In this document: positions 46,173 to 53,746 of the stretch, one piece after another
How the letters are laid out: each line of letters starts with the position of its first letter
Position numbering within the stretch: the first letter of the stretch is position 1
Source of the DNA: Acidobacteriota bacterium
Lineage (GTDB): Bacteria; Acidobacteriota; Blastocatellia; Pyrinomonadales; Pyrinomonadaceae
Direction of reading: 5' to 3'
NCBI GenBank assembly: GCA_016713675.1
Contig: JADJOS010000001.1
Location: forward strand, 2,232,001 to 2,296,000
DNA length: 64,000 nt
Made by a program: the position numbers and the translations under genes
The notes under the pieces: generated by a model
The model's database searches: none
What the model saw: only the letters and a program-made list of their open reading frames with translations
Told to the model about the DNA's origin: nothing

Positions 46173-46211
46173 GAAAGCCGCTTCGATGCTCTGAAGCGGC
46201 TTTCTTTTTTT
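46173..46211 (+). terminator. Rho-independent terminator of the acyl-CoA dehydrogenase gene
   Basis: A perfect 12-bp stem, gaaagccgcttc with gaagcggctttc, an 8-nt loop, and a run of seven T. Confidence 0.9.
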
Positions 46212-46324
46212 GTCCATCCGTTATGCCATCCGGCTTTACTGCCAGCCGTAGACAATTGCCTCCGCTTTTGTCCCGAAATGTGCGTTTTTGGGGGTGGACC
46301 AAACGTGTGTTTTTCACCTCACGT

Positions 46325-46352
46325 TCAAATTGTGGTACGTACCACAATTTGA
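46325..46352. promoter_or_regulatory. 28-bp perfect palindrome, possible operator
   Basis: The half-site tcaaattgtggtac is followed directly by its reverse complement, with no spacer and no mismatch. This is longer than a usual dimer operator. No gene starts immediately next to it, so it may belong to the repeat array that begins 39 bp further on. Confidence 0.6.
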
Positions 46353-46390
46353 TCAACAAAATTGACGAAAATGCCGTAACAATGCGTTCT

Positions 46391-46499
46391 GCGACAGTTT
46401 TTAAGGGGCCTGGCGACAGTGTTTTAGGGGGCTTGCGACAGTAAAATACAGGGTCTGCGACAATAAAAAGCGGTCTTGCGACAATACAAAAATCACGTC
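46391..46499. repeat. five direct repeats with 22-bp period, core GCGACA
   Basis: GCGACA occurs at 46391, 46413, 46435, 46457 and 46478. Each copy is followed by an AT-rich stretch and then mostly a run of G; on the minus strand the units read TGTCGC(A/C), purines, C-run, T/A-run. An inverted copy lies at 46508-46513. The period and the TGT start of each unit resemble transposase-binding sites at the ends of Tn7/Tn5053-like elements. It is too short-period and degenerate for a CRISPR array. Confidence 0.75.
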
Positions 46500-46747
46500 A
46501 TAAAGACTGTCGCAGGTTTCCGTTGCCTCCGTTGTTGTCCAGATCAAAGAAAAATCCCATCACTGTCCAACATTCCCATTCAAAAGTGCGATCTCCAACA
46601 TCCCATCGCCGTTCCACTTCGCACCCATCGACTCCAAACACCCATCCGCCTAAATTCGCTCCACACTCTTATCGCGAAGATCGGTCTTTCAAGAACTACA
46701 ACGAATTGGGGAAAGCTCCGCAATCATTACAATTTGACCTGTCGAAC

Positions 46748-46787
46748 GACAAAGAAAAGGCGGTTGCGAAACTAATTCGCAGCCGCC
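46748..46787 (-). terminator. terminator of the DUF3298-like gene
   Basis: On the minus strand ggcggctgcgaa pairs with ttcgcaaccgcc (11 of 12) across a 5-nt loop, followed by ttttctttg, 30 bp after the stop. Confidence 0.75.
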
Positions 46788-46816
46788 AATTCTATTTCCG
46801 ATGAAGATGGTCCTTG

Positions 46817-47893
46817 CTACTTCGACTTTGCCAATGCTCCGTCGGGCTTGGCGATGTCCTTTAGATACGAGTAAGGGACGATGACGGTCTGCGGGCCGTA
46901 GGCGTAGGCGGCGACCTGGTAGGCCGGGAACGTGATCAGGAGGCCTTTTTTGGTGATGTTCCAGTTGGAGTAATTGTCGGCGGTCGGTTTGACGCCGTCG
47001 AGCCAGATGTCCTGGGCGATGCCCATATTTTCGCCGCTCTCAGGGTCTTTGCGGTTTTGCAAATCTTTTGTCGCATAGTCGGCGATCTTGGCGAGGTATT
47101 TCGCACCGGGCTTAAAAAGGTCGGCGAGCTTAACCTGGCGGCCGGCTTTCAGATCGTATGTGAGTGTGGTTGTGCCGCTGTTCGGATGGGCTCCGCCCTC
47201 GAATGTGCTCTCGGTAAAGTTGACGCTGATGAGATCTTCGTCGGCGTATTCGATCCCGTAGCCGACGTCGATGTAGTTGCCCATACCGGGACCGATCATC
47301 TTGACATCGGCGGCCGTCAGCGAATTCATGTCCTTTCGAAATCCCGCAAGAGCTTTCGTTACCTCGGCCTTGGCAAGAGCGTTAAATCCGGCGGCGTTAG
47401 CATTGCCGGTCAACTCGGGATACTCGGCCGAAAGGGTCGCTTTTTTGGGCTTCATCGCTTCTTTGATCTCGCGGGTCGTGATCTTGGTCGTCGTGAAATC
47501 GATCATCTGCTGCCACGCGTAAAATCCAAGGCCCTCATCCTTTTGCCCCGGTTTGAGCCACTCGCCCTCGAGCATTGCGCCGGACGCATTCGCTTCCTCT
47601 TTCCATTTACCTTTTAACGAGCCGGTCTGTTTGCCCGCCGCGGTGGACTCCTGCAGCGTAAAGCTGCCGTCCGCGCCGATCTTACCGCTAAGTTTCAAAC
47701 GGTTCGCACTGCCCGACTTACGATAGTAATAGTCGCCCGTGAGGTTTTCGCCGTCACGCGTCAAGGCGAGCTCGACCTTTGCCTCGCCGATCATCCCGCT
47801 GAACAGAGTGACCGATCTCTGTCCAAACGCAGAGAAAACAGTTCCCAAAACCAACAGAGCAACCGCTCCGAATCCTAAAACCTTGCTTTTCAT
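46817..47893 (-). CDS. secreted DUF3298-like protein
   Basis: A 358-residue protein with signal peptide (VLGFGAVALLVLGTVFSAFG). The first part (SGMIGEAKVELALTRDGENL, GDYYYRKSGS) resembles the beta-strand repeats found in exported lipocalin-like proteins. The second part contains ESTFEGGAHPNSGTTTLTYD and LADLFKPGAKYLAKIADYA, typical of DUF3298 (RsiV-type C-terminal) domains. AAGGAAA is 9 nt upstream of the ATG at 47893, which decides the start. Role in the envelope unknown. Confidence 0.82.
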   Translation of the reverse strand: MKSKVLGFGAVALLVLGTVFSAFGQRSVTLFSGMIGEAKVELALTRDGENLTGDYYYRKSGSANRLKLSGKIGADGSFTLQESTAAGKQTGSLKGKWKEEANASGAMLEGEWLKPGQKDEGLGFYAWQQMIDFTTTKITTREIKEAMKPKKATLSAEYPELTGNANAAGFNALAKAEVTKALAGFRKDMNSLTAADVKMIGPGMGNYIDVGYGIEYADEDLISVNFTESTFEGGAHPNSGTTTLTYDLKAGRQVKLADLFKPGAKYLAKIADYATKDLQNRKDPESGENMGIAQDIWLDGVKPTADNYSNWNITKKGLLITFPAYQVAAYAYGPQTVIVPYSYLKDIAKPDGALAKSK

Positions 47894-48020
47894 TTTCAAT
47901 ATTTCCTTAGTGTGGTAGACATAGAACGCTTTTGAAGTTACCACGCGGCAAAGCGTTGCACAACAACACGATAAAACATCGCAAAGAGTACGAAAGAAAA
48001 TGAGCGGGCACGGGCTAATA

Positions 48021-48449
48021 TCATTCGATCGGCGGTGATATTTGGCTGCCGTGGTGGGCGACGATCTGCCATTTGCCGCTGCGTTTCATCCAGATGTGTG
48101 TGCTGCGGAATTGCATATTTCTGACGCCCTCGACAGTGCCGCGGTGCGTCATTATCGCGGTGCTGCCGTGGATCGTGACCTTGTAATCGTCGGACTTGAC
48201 CATGTCGGAATTGGCGGTGATCCCGGCGAGGTACTGGGCCTTGGTCTCGATCTCGCCGCGTTGGGTGGTGCCGACGTAATCGTCAGCGACGTAGGCTGCG
48301 GCCGCCTTTTTGTCGCCCTTAAGCTCGGCGAACGTCCACGCCTTGTCCATCCGGATCAGCTTGTCCTCGACGCTGCCTTTCTTATACTGGCCAAAGCCGA
48401 TCGATGATATCCCAAGCAACAAGACAACGGCAAAATAGATGTGTTTCAT
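48021..48449 (-). CDS. secreted NTF2-like (DUF4440-type) protein
   Basis: A 142-residue protein with a signal peptide (HIYFAVVLLLGISSIGFG). The mature part, LIRMDKAWTFAELKGDKKAA, YVADDYVGTTQRGE, and RSTHIWMKRSGKWQIVAHHG, follows the SnoaL/DUF4440 cone fold. These proteins bind or convert small molecules, but no catalytic set can be assigned. GGAG lies 10 nt upstream of the ATG at 48449 and 4 nt before the in-frame ATG at 48455, so either may be used. Confidence 0.8.
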   Translation of the reverse strand: MKHIYFAVVLLLGISSIGFGQYKKGSVEDKLIRMDKAWTFAELKGDKKAAAAYVADDYVGTTQRGEIETKAQYLAGITANSDMVKSDDYKVTIHGSTAIMTHRGTVEGVRNMQFRSTHIWMKRSGKWQIVAHHGSQISPPIE

Positions 48450-48552
48450 ACTCATTGATCTCCGAATGCCCGATCGATCTCTATCCATAATTTATATAAC
48501 GGAACCGGATAAAGACCAAACCCTTACTGCGGCCGGGATCGCTCAATCAAAC

Positions 48553-48583
48553 AAAAAAAAGGCTGCCCGGATCGGACAGCCTT
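48553..48583 (-). terminator. terminator of the lipoprotein gene at 48607
   Basis: On the minus strand aaggctgtcc pairs with gggcagcctt around a short loop and is followed by a run of eight T, 24 bp after the stop codon. Confidence 0.8.
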
Positions 48584-48606
48584 CTTCATTAATGATGAAG
48601 ATGAAT

Positions 48607-49209
48607 TTACAGCTTCTTGACGCTATCGAGAAGTGCCTTGGTCTGAGCCGCGTATTTTTCTAGGCTCGATTTGTCAGCATAGATGTTGGCAAGAACCGGT
48701 TTTTTCGGCGACTTGATGACGGTGAGGTTCCACACAACATCAGCACCATCATTCGTGGCAGTTCCTGTCAGCGAAATGGCTTCCATACCGTTAACGTCAC
48801 GCTTTTGGCCTTCTTTCGAATCCATCTTGACGTTCTTGAGATAGTTGTCGATCTCAGCTCCGGCGTCAGCCATCAGCTTTTCATAGTCGCCGTCTTTCGG
48901 AACGCTAAAACGAACGTCAACGCCTTCGTCTTCGCTCATCACGATCGTGTCTTCGCCGTCTTTGCTGAATTTGAAGCCTTTAGGCACGGTGATCTGTATG
49001 CCGGCCTCTTCGATCTTGATGACCTGGCCGTCAGCCGCAGGTGCATCAGCCTTGGTTGCCGGTGCCACCGGGCTAGCCGTGGTCGCGGTTGCAGGTGCTG
49101 CGTTCGCAGGCTTTACAGCGTTAGTGTTGTTGGCGGCAGGTGCTCCGCAAGCCGAAAAAAGTGCAGCGGTTGCCGCTACGCTCAGTGTTAAAATTACGTT
49201 GGTTCTCAT
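48607..49209 (-). CDS. lipoprotein with Ala/Asn-rich linker
   Basis: The 200-residue precursor has the lipobox FSACG, then a low-complexity linker rich in Ala, Thr, Asn and Pro (about 25-60) and a folded domain (EEAGIQITVPKGFKFSKDGE, DGADVVWNLTVIKSPKKPVL) of a type seen in small envelope lipoproteins. AAGGAAAGAG precedes the ATG at 49209. Function unknown. The lipoprotein upstream has a similar linker but a different folded domain. Confidence 0.8.
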   Translation of the reverse strand: MRTNVILTLSVAATAALFSACGAPAANNTNAVKPANAAPATATTASPVAPATKADAPAADGQVIKIEEAGIQITVPKGFKFSKDGEDTIVMSEDEGVDVRFSVPKDGDYEKLMADAGAEIDNYLKNVKMDSKEGQKRDVNGMEAISLTGTATNDGADVVWNLTVIKSPKKPVLANIYADKSSLEKYAAQTKALLDSVKKL

Positions 49210-49265
49210 TGTTGTTCTCTTTCCTTTTTTATTAGTATTTTCGGACACTCCGGTATATGTCCTAA

Positions 49266-49279
49266 TTGCCATTTGGCAA
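49266..49279 (-). promoter_or_regulatory. inverted repeat over a probable -35 region
   Basis: ttgcca and tggcaa form an inverted repeat with a 2-nt spacer. On the minus strand TTGCCA followed 16 bp later by TATACC could be the promoter of the lipoprotein gene, placing the repeat on its -35 box where a repressor could act. Confidence 0.35.
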
Positions 49280-49336
49280 AGAGCAAATACTAGCATTTTT
49301 GTAGTGTATTGCAAGCGAATAGGTGCACTCTTAATA

Positions 49337-49876
49337 CTATTTCGCCGCCGGATTTGCACCGCTGGGTTTGACGTTGTCGAACGTCGGGCTCTGATTGGTC
49401 ATTTTCCACTCGCCGTTCTCTTTGACATACACGACTTTGAATCCGTTCGGGTAGATATTGCTCACGATCTCAGCGACCGCTTTATCGCCCGTGATGACCT
49501 CATTCTTGGTGCTGCAAGGACCGGTCGGTACGTCGTCCTCAAGAAATTTGAGCAGCGATGCGGTCTTGTTTTCTTTCATCTGCTGAGCAAAATTTGTGAG
49601 CGTGTCAGCCGAATAGACCTTTCGAACAGCCACCTCGTCCTTCTTCAACAGCGCGTCGCACAGAGCTTTGTAAACAGGCGAAAGCGTCGGTGCGTCGTTT
49701 GTGGTCTGTGCCGGAGTCGGCGTAGTCACGGCAACGGCATTTACCGGGCTCGCGGTGTTAACTTTTGGAGCATTGACATTGCCGTTCCCCGCATTGTTTG
49801 CAGGCGTACTGCCGCAGGCGGCGATAAATATCGAAAAGATAATGATTGAAAAAATAGCTAAAATATTGAGTTTCAT
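49337..49876 (-). CDS. lipoprotein with Asn/Thr/Pro-rich linker
   Basis: The 179-residue precursor begins MKLNILAIFSIIIFSIFIAACG; AACG forms the lipobox. A linker rich in Asn, Pro, Val and Thr follows, then a helical domain: SPVYKALCDALLKKDEVAVR, SADTLTNFAQQMKENK, and a last strand pair NGFKVVYVKENGEWKMTNQS resembling an NTF2-like fold. AGGAG precedes the ATG at 49876. It is divergent from the CYTH gene across 54 bp. Confidence 0.8.
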   Translation of the reverse strand: MKLNILAIFSIIIFSIFIAACGSTPANNAGNGNVNAPKVNTASPVNAVAVTTPTPAQTTNDAPTLSPVYKALCDALLKKDEVAVRKVYSADTLTNFAQQMKENKTASLLKFLEDDVPTGPCSTKNEVITGDKAVAEIVSNIYPNGFKVVYVKENGEWKMTNQSPTFDNVKPSGANPAAK

Positions 49877-49930
49877 GTCGGTCGTTCTCCTAAAATTGGC
49901 GAAGCAACGAGTATAATAAATTTGAGAAAG

Positions 49931-50491
49931 ATGAACAAAACTGCTCAAACTGAATTTCACCGTCTTTTCCTGATCGAAAGCCTGCCCGATCCGCTCACGC
50001 ACGCCAGCAGCCATCTGCAGATATTCGATAACTACATCGAAAACACGCGGATACGTCTGCGTCTGATGCGCGATCCATCATCAAACGTCTGGACCCGCAT
50101 ACTGCAGCAACGATTTGCGATGGACGACGGCGATCAGGCCGTAACCAAGCTCGCAGAGATACATCTCAATGACGCCGAGTACGCGGCATTTGAGCGGTTT
50201 CGCGGCCGTGAGATCCGCAAGAATCGGTACTTTCACGAGTTCGATCGAGTTATGTGGGCATTTGATTTTTACCTCGGCGAGCCGCGTGGGTTGAATATCG
50301 CGAAGATCGATTTTGATTCGTATGAGCAGATGATAGAGTTCACACCTCCGCCTTTTGCACTGATCGAGATCACGGGCGATCCATTTTTTGCGGGCGAGAA
50401 TCTGGTGACGAAAAATTACGTTGAAATAAGGGCCGAGGTCGAACGGATCGGTTCGCAGCTGCCGCCGGTTTCGGAGATGCCCGACGAATAG
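49931..50491 (+). CDS. CYTH domain protein
   Basis: A 186-residue member of the CYTH/triphosphate tunnel superfamily (adenylate cyclase CyaB, thiamine triphosphatase). The pattern TRIRLRLMRD, HLNDAEYAAFERFRGREIRK, FDFYLGEPRGLNIAKIDF, and FALIEITGDPFFAG is typical. The N-terminal ExExK signature is reduced to EFHR, so the second acidic metal ligand is replaced and the catalytic activity is uncertain. GAGAAAG is directly upstream of the ATG at 49931. A strong terminator follows. Confidence 0.82.
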   Translation: MNKTAQTEFHRLFLIESLPDPLTHASSHLQIFDNYIENTRIRLRLMRDPSSNVWTRILQQRFAMDDGDQAVTKLAEIHLNDAEYAAFERFRGREIRKNRYFHEFDRVMWAFDFYLGEPRGLNIAKIDFDSYEQMIEFTPPPFALIEITGDPFFAGENLVTKNYVEIRAEVERIGSQLPPVSEMPDE

Positions 50492-50511
50492 AATGAGGAT
50501 CGATCAAGTGT

Positions 50512-50564
50512 AAAGCGGCCTCTGCGTTGGGTAATTATCGAACGCAGAGGCCGCTTAGTTTTTT
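50512..50564 (+). terminator. Rho-independent terminator of the CYTH gene
   Basis: A perfect 16-bp stem, aagcggcctctgcgtt with aacgcagaggccgctt, a 12-nt loop, and gtttttt. It probably also limits read-through from the convergent gene. Confidence 0.92.
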
Positions 50565-50583
50565 ACAAAGATCACTGACGAAC

Positions 50584-51861
50584 TTACTGCTTTCTTGGAG
50601 TCAGCGAAACCGTGCGTTCGAGCGAATCCCAGATCTGAAGATAGATCTTTGTCTCACGCGGAATGAGCGAGGTCCAAGATTCGCCGCCGCGATTGATATA
50701 GCCCGGTAGTTTTGCCGGATTTGAGTTATAGCCGGCGGCCATTAGGTATTCCTGTTTTGCAACTCCCGTAGCCAAAGCATTTGCTACGGTCGGGCTTGCT
50801 TTCAGGTCGTTCCAGGTCATTTGCATATAGAGCAGCATAGCCTGCGAAGCGTTTACGTGGTTACGCATTCCTTCAACAAAATCGGGCATTAGATTGGCCT
50901 GCGGAAATCTTGCACGGACCATCCGATAGGTCGACGGTATCATCTGTACCATTCCGCCCGCTCCGGCCGAGCTGACCGAATAGCGGTAAGTCTGGCCTTC
51001 ATTCAAAGCGAAGAGCGTGAAAATGTCATTGTAGATATTTGCGTGGGGTTCGGTTCGGAAACGCAGGTGATCGACGTGCTCAACGGTCGAAAGGCGTTCC
51101 GCAATATCAGCGACCTTCGGCTCGATCCCGTAGCCTTTCTTCTTGAGCTGTTCGCGGGCAATGTCGATCGTATTACGAACATAAAATCTGCCCGCGTTTA
51201 CGACCTCAGGTGTGATGAGACCAGGATGAGACGACACGTAATACGCCATTTCCTGAAGAACCCCGCGATTTTCACGCGGATATTGGACGACCAACGCGAG
51301 ATGCTCTCGGCCGCCGGTGTCGGTGACCGTTATCGGCGTATTCACGCCGTTGCCGCGAATTGTCCGCGATAGGACCTGTTTTCCCGCCGCCGTCTGAACC
51401 ATCGTGCCTGAGCCCGATAATAAAAATTGGTCTTTTGTTAAAACATACGAATCGATCTGCCGCGTGTTCTGATCAAAAAATGCTACGCGAATAAGTGTCG
51501 TTGGGACGGTCGAATCGACGGATGCAATGGTCAGCGGCTTTGTCGTCAAATGGCGTTTGGCCTCGGCGATCTTCGCCTTGATCTGAGCGAAACTGAGTCC
51601 TTTGTAATTCAGATTGCTTGCCGTCGAGGGCTGTTGTAGTACTGTCTTGGACTGCTGCGGCTGCCCGACGATCATCAAAGCCGGCGTCGCCGCCGGACGA
51701 TACTGCGGTGTTGGCGTTCGCATCGGCTGCGCGGCAGGTATCGTGCTAGTGACAACTACACGTGACGGCGTGGGCACGGGCTGTAATTGGCTCGACTGTG
51801 CAAACGAGGGAATTGCGGCGGCAGCGATAACGGCGACGGCAAGAAACAGGCTGTTTTTCAT
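50584..51861 (-). CDS. secreted lytic transglycosylase-like protein
   Basis: The 425-residue precursor has a signal peptide (SLFLAVAVIAAAAIPSFAQ), a Pro/Thr/Gln-rich stretch to about 80, and in the second half an SLT-type lysozyme fold: SVSSAGAGGMVQMIPSTYRM is the GxMQ-like signature and AGYNSNPAKLPGYI the AYNxG-like signature. The catalytic Glu, expected before the signature, is possibly in FALNEGQTYRY. Such enzymes cleave peptidoglycan glycan strands. It is divergent from glmM, which makes a peptidoglycan precursor. Confidence 0.8.
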   Translation of the reverse strand: MKNSLFLAVAVIAAAAIPSFAQSSQLQPVPTPSRVVVTSTIPAAQPMRTPTPQYRPAATPALMIVGQPQQSKTVLQQPSTASNLNYKGLSFAQIKAKIAEAKRHLTTKPLTIASVDSTVPTTLIRVAFFDQNTRQIDSYVLTKDQFLLSGSGTMVQTAAGKQVLSRTIRGNGVNTPITVTDTGGREHLALVVQYPRENRGVLQEMAYYVSSHPGLITPEVVNAGRFYVRNTIDIAREQLKKKGYGIEPKVADIAERLSTVEHVDHLRFRTEPHANIYNDIFTLFALNEGQTYRYSVSSAGAGGMVQMIPSTYRMVRARFPQANLMPDFVEGMRNHVNASQAMLLYMQMTWNDLKASPTVANALATGVAKQEYLMAAGYNSNPAKLPGYINRGGESWTSLIPRETKIYLQIWDSLERTVSLTPRKQ

Positions 51862-51935
51862 AATTTCACGAAAAGGAGAGCGGCTGATGGTTTTGGTCGA
51901 TTCGAAGAGTTTCAGCAGCTATAAGATTCGCTCAA

Positions 51936-51953
51936 TTGACATACGGTTGTCAA
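51936..51953. promoter_or_regulatory. TTGACA-N6-TGTCAA inverted repeat between divergent genes
   Basis: A perfect 6-bp inverted repeat with 6-bp spacer in the 212-bp gap between the lytic transglycosylase and glmM genes. TTGACA could be a -35 box in either direction, but I found no convincing -10 partner. Operator or promoter, not decided. Confidence 0.35.
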
Positions 51954-52073
51954 CCATTTTCGAAAATATTATTGATATTACAACCAATTCTTATGGCTTT
52001 GACGGGTTGTTTCGCGGCGGTCATTAAGGTATAACTAAGCTTTTCGCGGGAACTGCGCCGCGGTTAACTGTAT

Positions 52074-53420
52074 ATGGATCAGCTCTTTGGCACAGATGGA
52101 ATACGCGGGCTTGCGGGCGAATTTCCACTCGACGCGAACACTGTCAGGAAAGTCGGAGCCTCGCTTGCTAGGCAATACGCCGAAACTCTCGGCCGAGCAC
52201 CTCGGTTCATTACCGGCCGCGACACGCGTGAGTCAGGCAGCTGGATCGAACGGGCATTTCACGCCGGAGCAGCGAGCGAAAGCGCGGAGTGCGAATCGGC
52301 CGGCGTGATCACTACGCCGGGTGTTGCATTTCTCACGCGCTCATTCGAATTTGATGCCGGCGTTGTCATAAGTGCGTCGCACAATCCCTATCACGACAAC
52401 GGAATAAAGGTATTTACACCGAGCGGGAAAAAGATAGACGAGATGACTGAACGCCTGATCGAGGCAGATGTATTTGAGTCCCCCGAACCCGCCGGCTGCG
52501 TCGAAGATCCCGAGATAGATGACTCACGTTCGACGGAGCTCGGCGATGCATATCTCTCACATCTGCGTGAAGCGGCCGGTGAGTTCTCGGCTGCCGGGCT
52601 GAGGATCGTGCTTGACTGTGCCAACGGTGCGTCCACCGGTCTTGCATCGAAGCTGTTCACCGACCTTGGCGCCGAGGTCGTCTCGATCAATTGCGAACCG
52701 GACGGCCGAAATATCAACGAGAACTGCGGTTCGACGCACATCGGCAGTTTGCGAGAGAAAGTCGTTGAGGAGAAGGCCGATCTGGGCGTGGCGTTTGACG
52801 GTGATGCCGACCGTGCTTTATTCGTCGATGAACACGGCGAGATCATCGATGGTGATGCGACGCTGTGGATCGTTGCTCAATACCTGAAAGCTCACGGCAA
52901 GCTAACGAGTTCAACTGTCGTCGCCACGGTGATGAGTAATATCGGGCTCGAATTGGCTCTTAGATCAAAAGATATCAACCTTTTGCGAACGGACGTCGGT
53001 GACAAATACGTTCTCGAAAAGCTGCTCGAGACCCGCTCGGAGATCGGCGGCGAACAGTCTGGGCACATCATTTTTCCCGAGATCAGCCTCGTCGGTGACG
53101 GGATGATGACCGCTCTACTGCTGCTTCACGCGGTGAACGAATTGGGAGTATCGCTGTCGGAGGCGACCAGCGGTTTTGTTAAATATCCGCAGATACTCAA
53201 AAATGTAAAGGTTCGTGAAAAGCGTCCGTTCAGTGACCTTCCCGAAATCGTCGAACTCTCAAAACAGATTGAGAGCGAACTCCATGGCCAGGGACGATTG
53301 CTATTGAGATACTCCGGAACCGAAAACTTGGCGCGCGTAATGATCGAGGGTAAGGATCAAACAGAGATCGAATCTCAGGCGAAAAGACTCGCGAATGTCA
53401 TCTTGGTGAATATAGGATAG
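52074..53420 (+). CDS. glmM: phosphoglucosamine mutase
   Basis: GlmM converts glucosamine-6-phosphate to glucosamine-1-phosphate for UDP-GlcNAc. The 448-residue protein starts with FGTDGIRGLAGEFP; the phosphoserine is S102 in SASHNPYHDNGIK, the metal loop DGDADR, the sugar loop GEQSGH, and the phosphate loop RYSGTENLARVM. Full length. An ABM-fold gene and aroB follow closely in an operon. Confidence 0.93.
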   Translation: MDQLFGTDGIRGLAGEFPLDANTVRKVGASLARQYAETLGRAPRFITGRDTRESGSWIERAFHAGAASESAECESAGVITTPGVAFLTRSFEFDAGVVISASHNPYHDNGIKVFTPSGKKIDEMTERLIEADVFESPEPAGCVEDPEIDDSRSTELGDAYLSHLREAAGEFSAAGLRIVLDCANGASTGLASKLFTDLGAEVVSINCEPDGRNINENCGSTHIGSLREKVVEEKADLGVAFDGDADRALFVDEHGEIIDGDATLWIVAQYLKAHGKLTSSTVVATVMSNIGLELALRSKDINLLRTDVGDKYVLEKLLETRSEIGGEQSGHIIFPEISLVGDGMMTALLLLHAVNELGVSLSEATSGFVKYPQILKNVKVREKRPFSDLPEIVELSKQIESELHGQGRLLLRYSGTENLARVMIEGKDQTEIESQAKRLANVILVNIG

Positions 53421-53422
53421 AA

Positions 53423-53746
53423 ATGCTGATCGCTCTATATCGTTGGAAGATCAAAGCTGATCTCGAGCAGCAGTTCATCGATCACTGGTCGGAGATCACC
53501 TCGTATTACAGGGAAAATCACGGCTCGTTAGGATCCCGGCTTCATCGAGGAAATGACGGGCTATTTTACGGTTACGCGATGTGGCCGTCGATCGAGCAGC
53601 GGGCGACGGCATTTGGTGCGGGAGGCGAACATCCGGCGCGTGCCGCGATGCTCGAGGCGATCGAAGAATCACTTCCCGAGGTCTTGCTCGATGTCGAGGC
53701 CGATTTTCTGTTGCCAAATCACGAATCGCTCGACAAAAGCGAATGA
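53423..53746 (+). CDS. ABM-fold (antibiotic biosynthesis monooxygenase-like) protein
   Basis: The 107-residue protein begins MLIALYRWKIKADLEQQFID, the usual start of dimeric alpha-beta-barrel proteins, followed by YYRENHGSLGSRLHRGNDG and FYGYAMWPSIEQR. Family members are monooxygenases or of unknown activity. It starts 2 bp after glmM, and its TGA overlaps the ATG of aroB. Confidence 0.75.
   Translation: MLIALYRWKIKADLEQQFIDHWSEITSYYRENHGSLGSRLHRGNDGLFYGYAMWPSIEQRATAFGAGGEHPARAAMLEAIEESLPEVLLDVEADFLLPNHESLDKSE

Larger units (their letters stand above)
46137..46816. other. gene-free interval of 680 bp with repeats
   Basis: After the acyl-CoA dehydrogenase terminator there is no convincing coding sequence until the convergent gene at 46817. 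The interval holds a perfect 28-bp palindrome (46325), five direct repeats with 22-bp spacing (46391-46499), an inverted copy of the repeat core (tgtcgcagg, 46508-46516), and a terminator for the minus-strand gene. It is less compact and different in composition from the surrounding genes and may be the relic of a mobile element. Confidence 0.6.

Noticed and set aside
46391..46499. CRISPR array
   Set aside because: The period is only 22 bp, the units are degenerate, and there are no spacers of constant length or cas genes.
46523..46804. 93-codon plus-strand frame in the gene-free interval
   Set aside because: Ser/Pro/His-rich start and an end that is the terminator hairpin of the opposite gene; no ribosome site.
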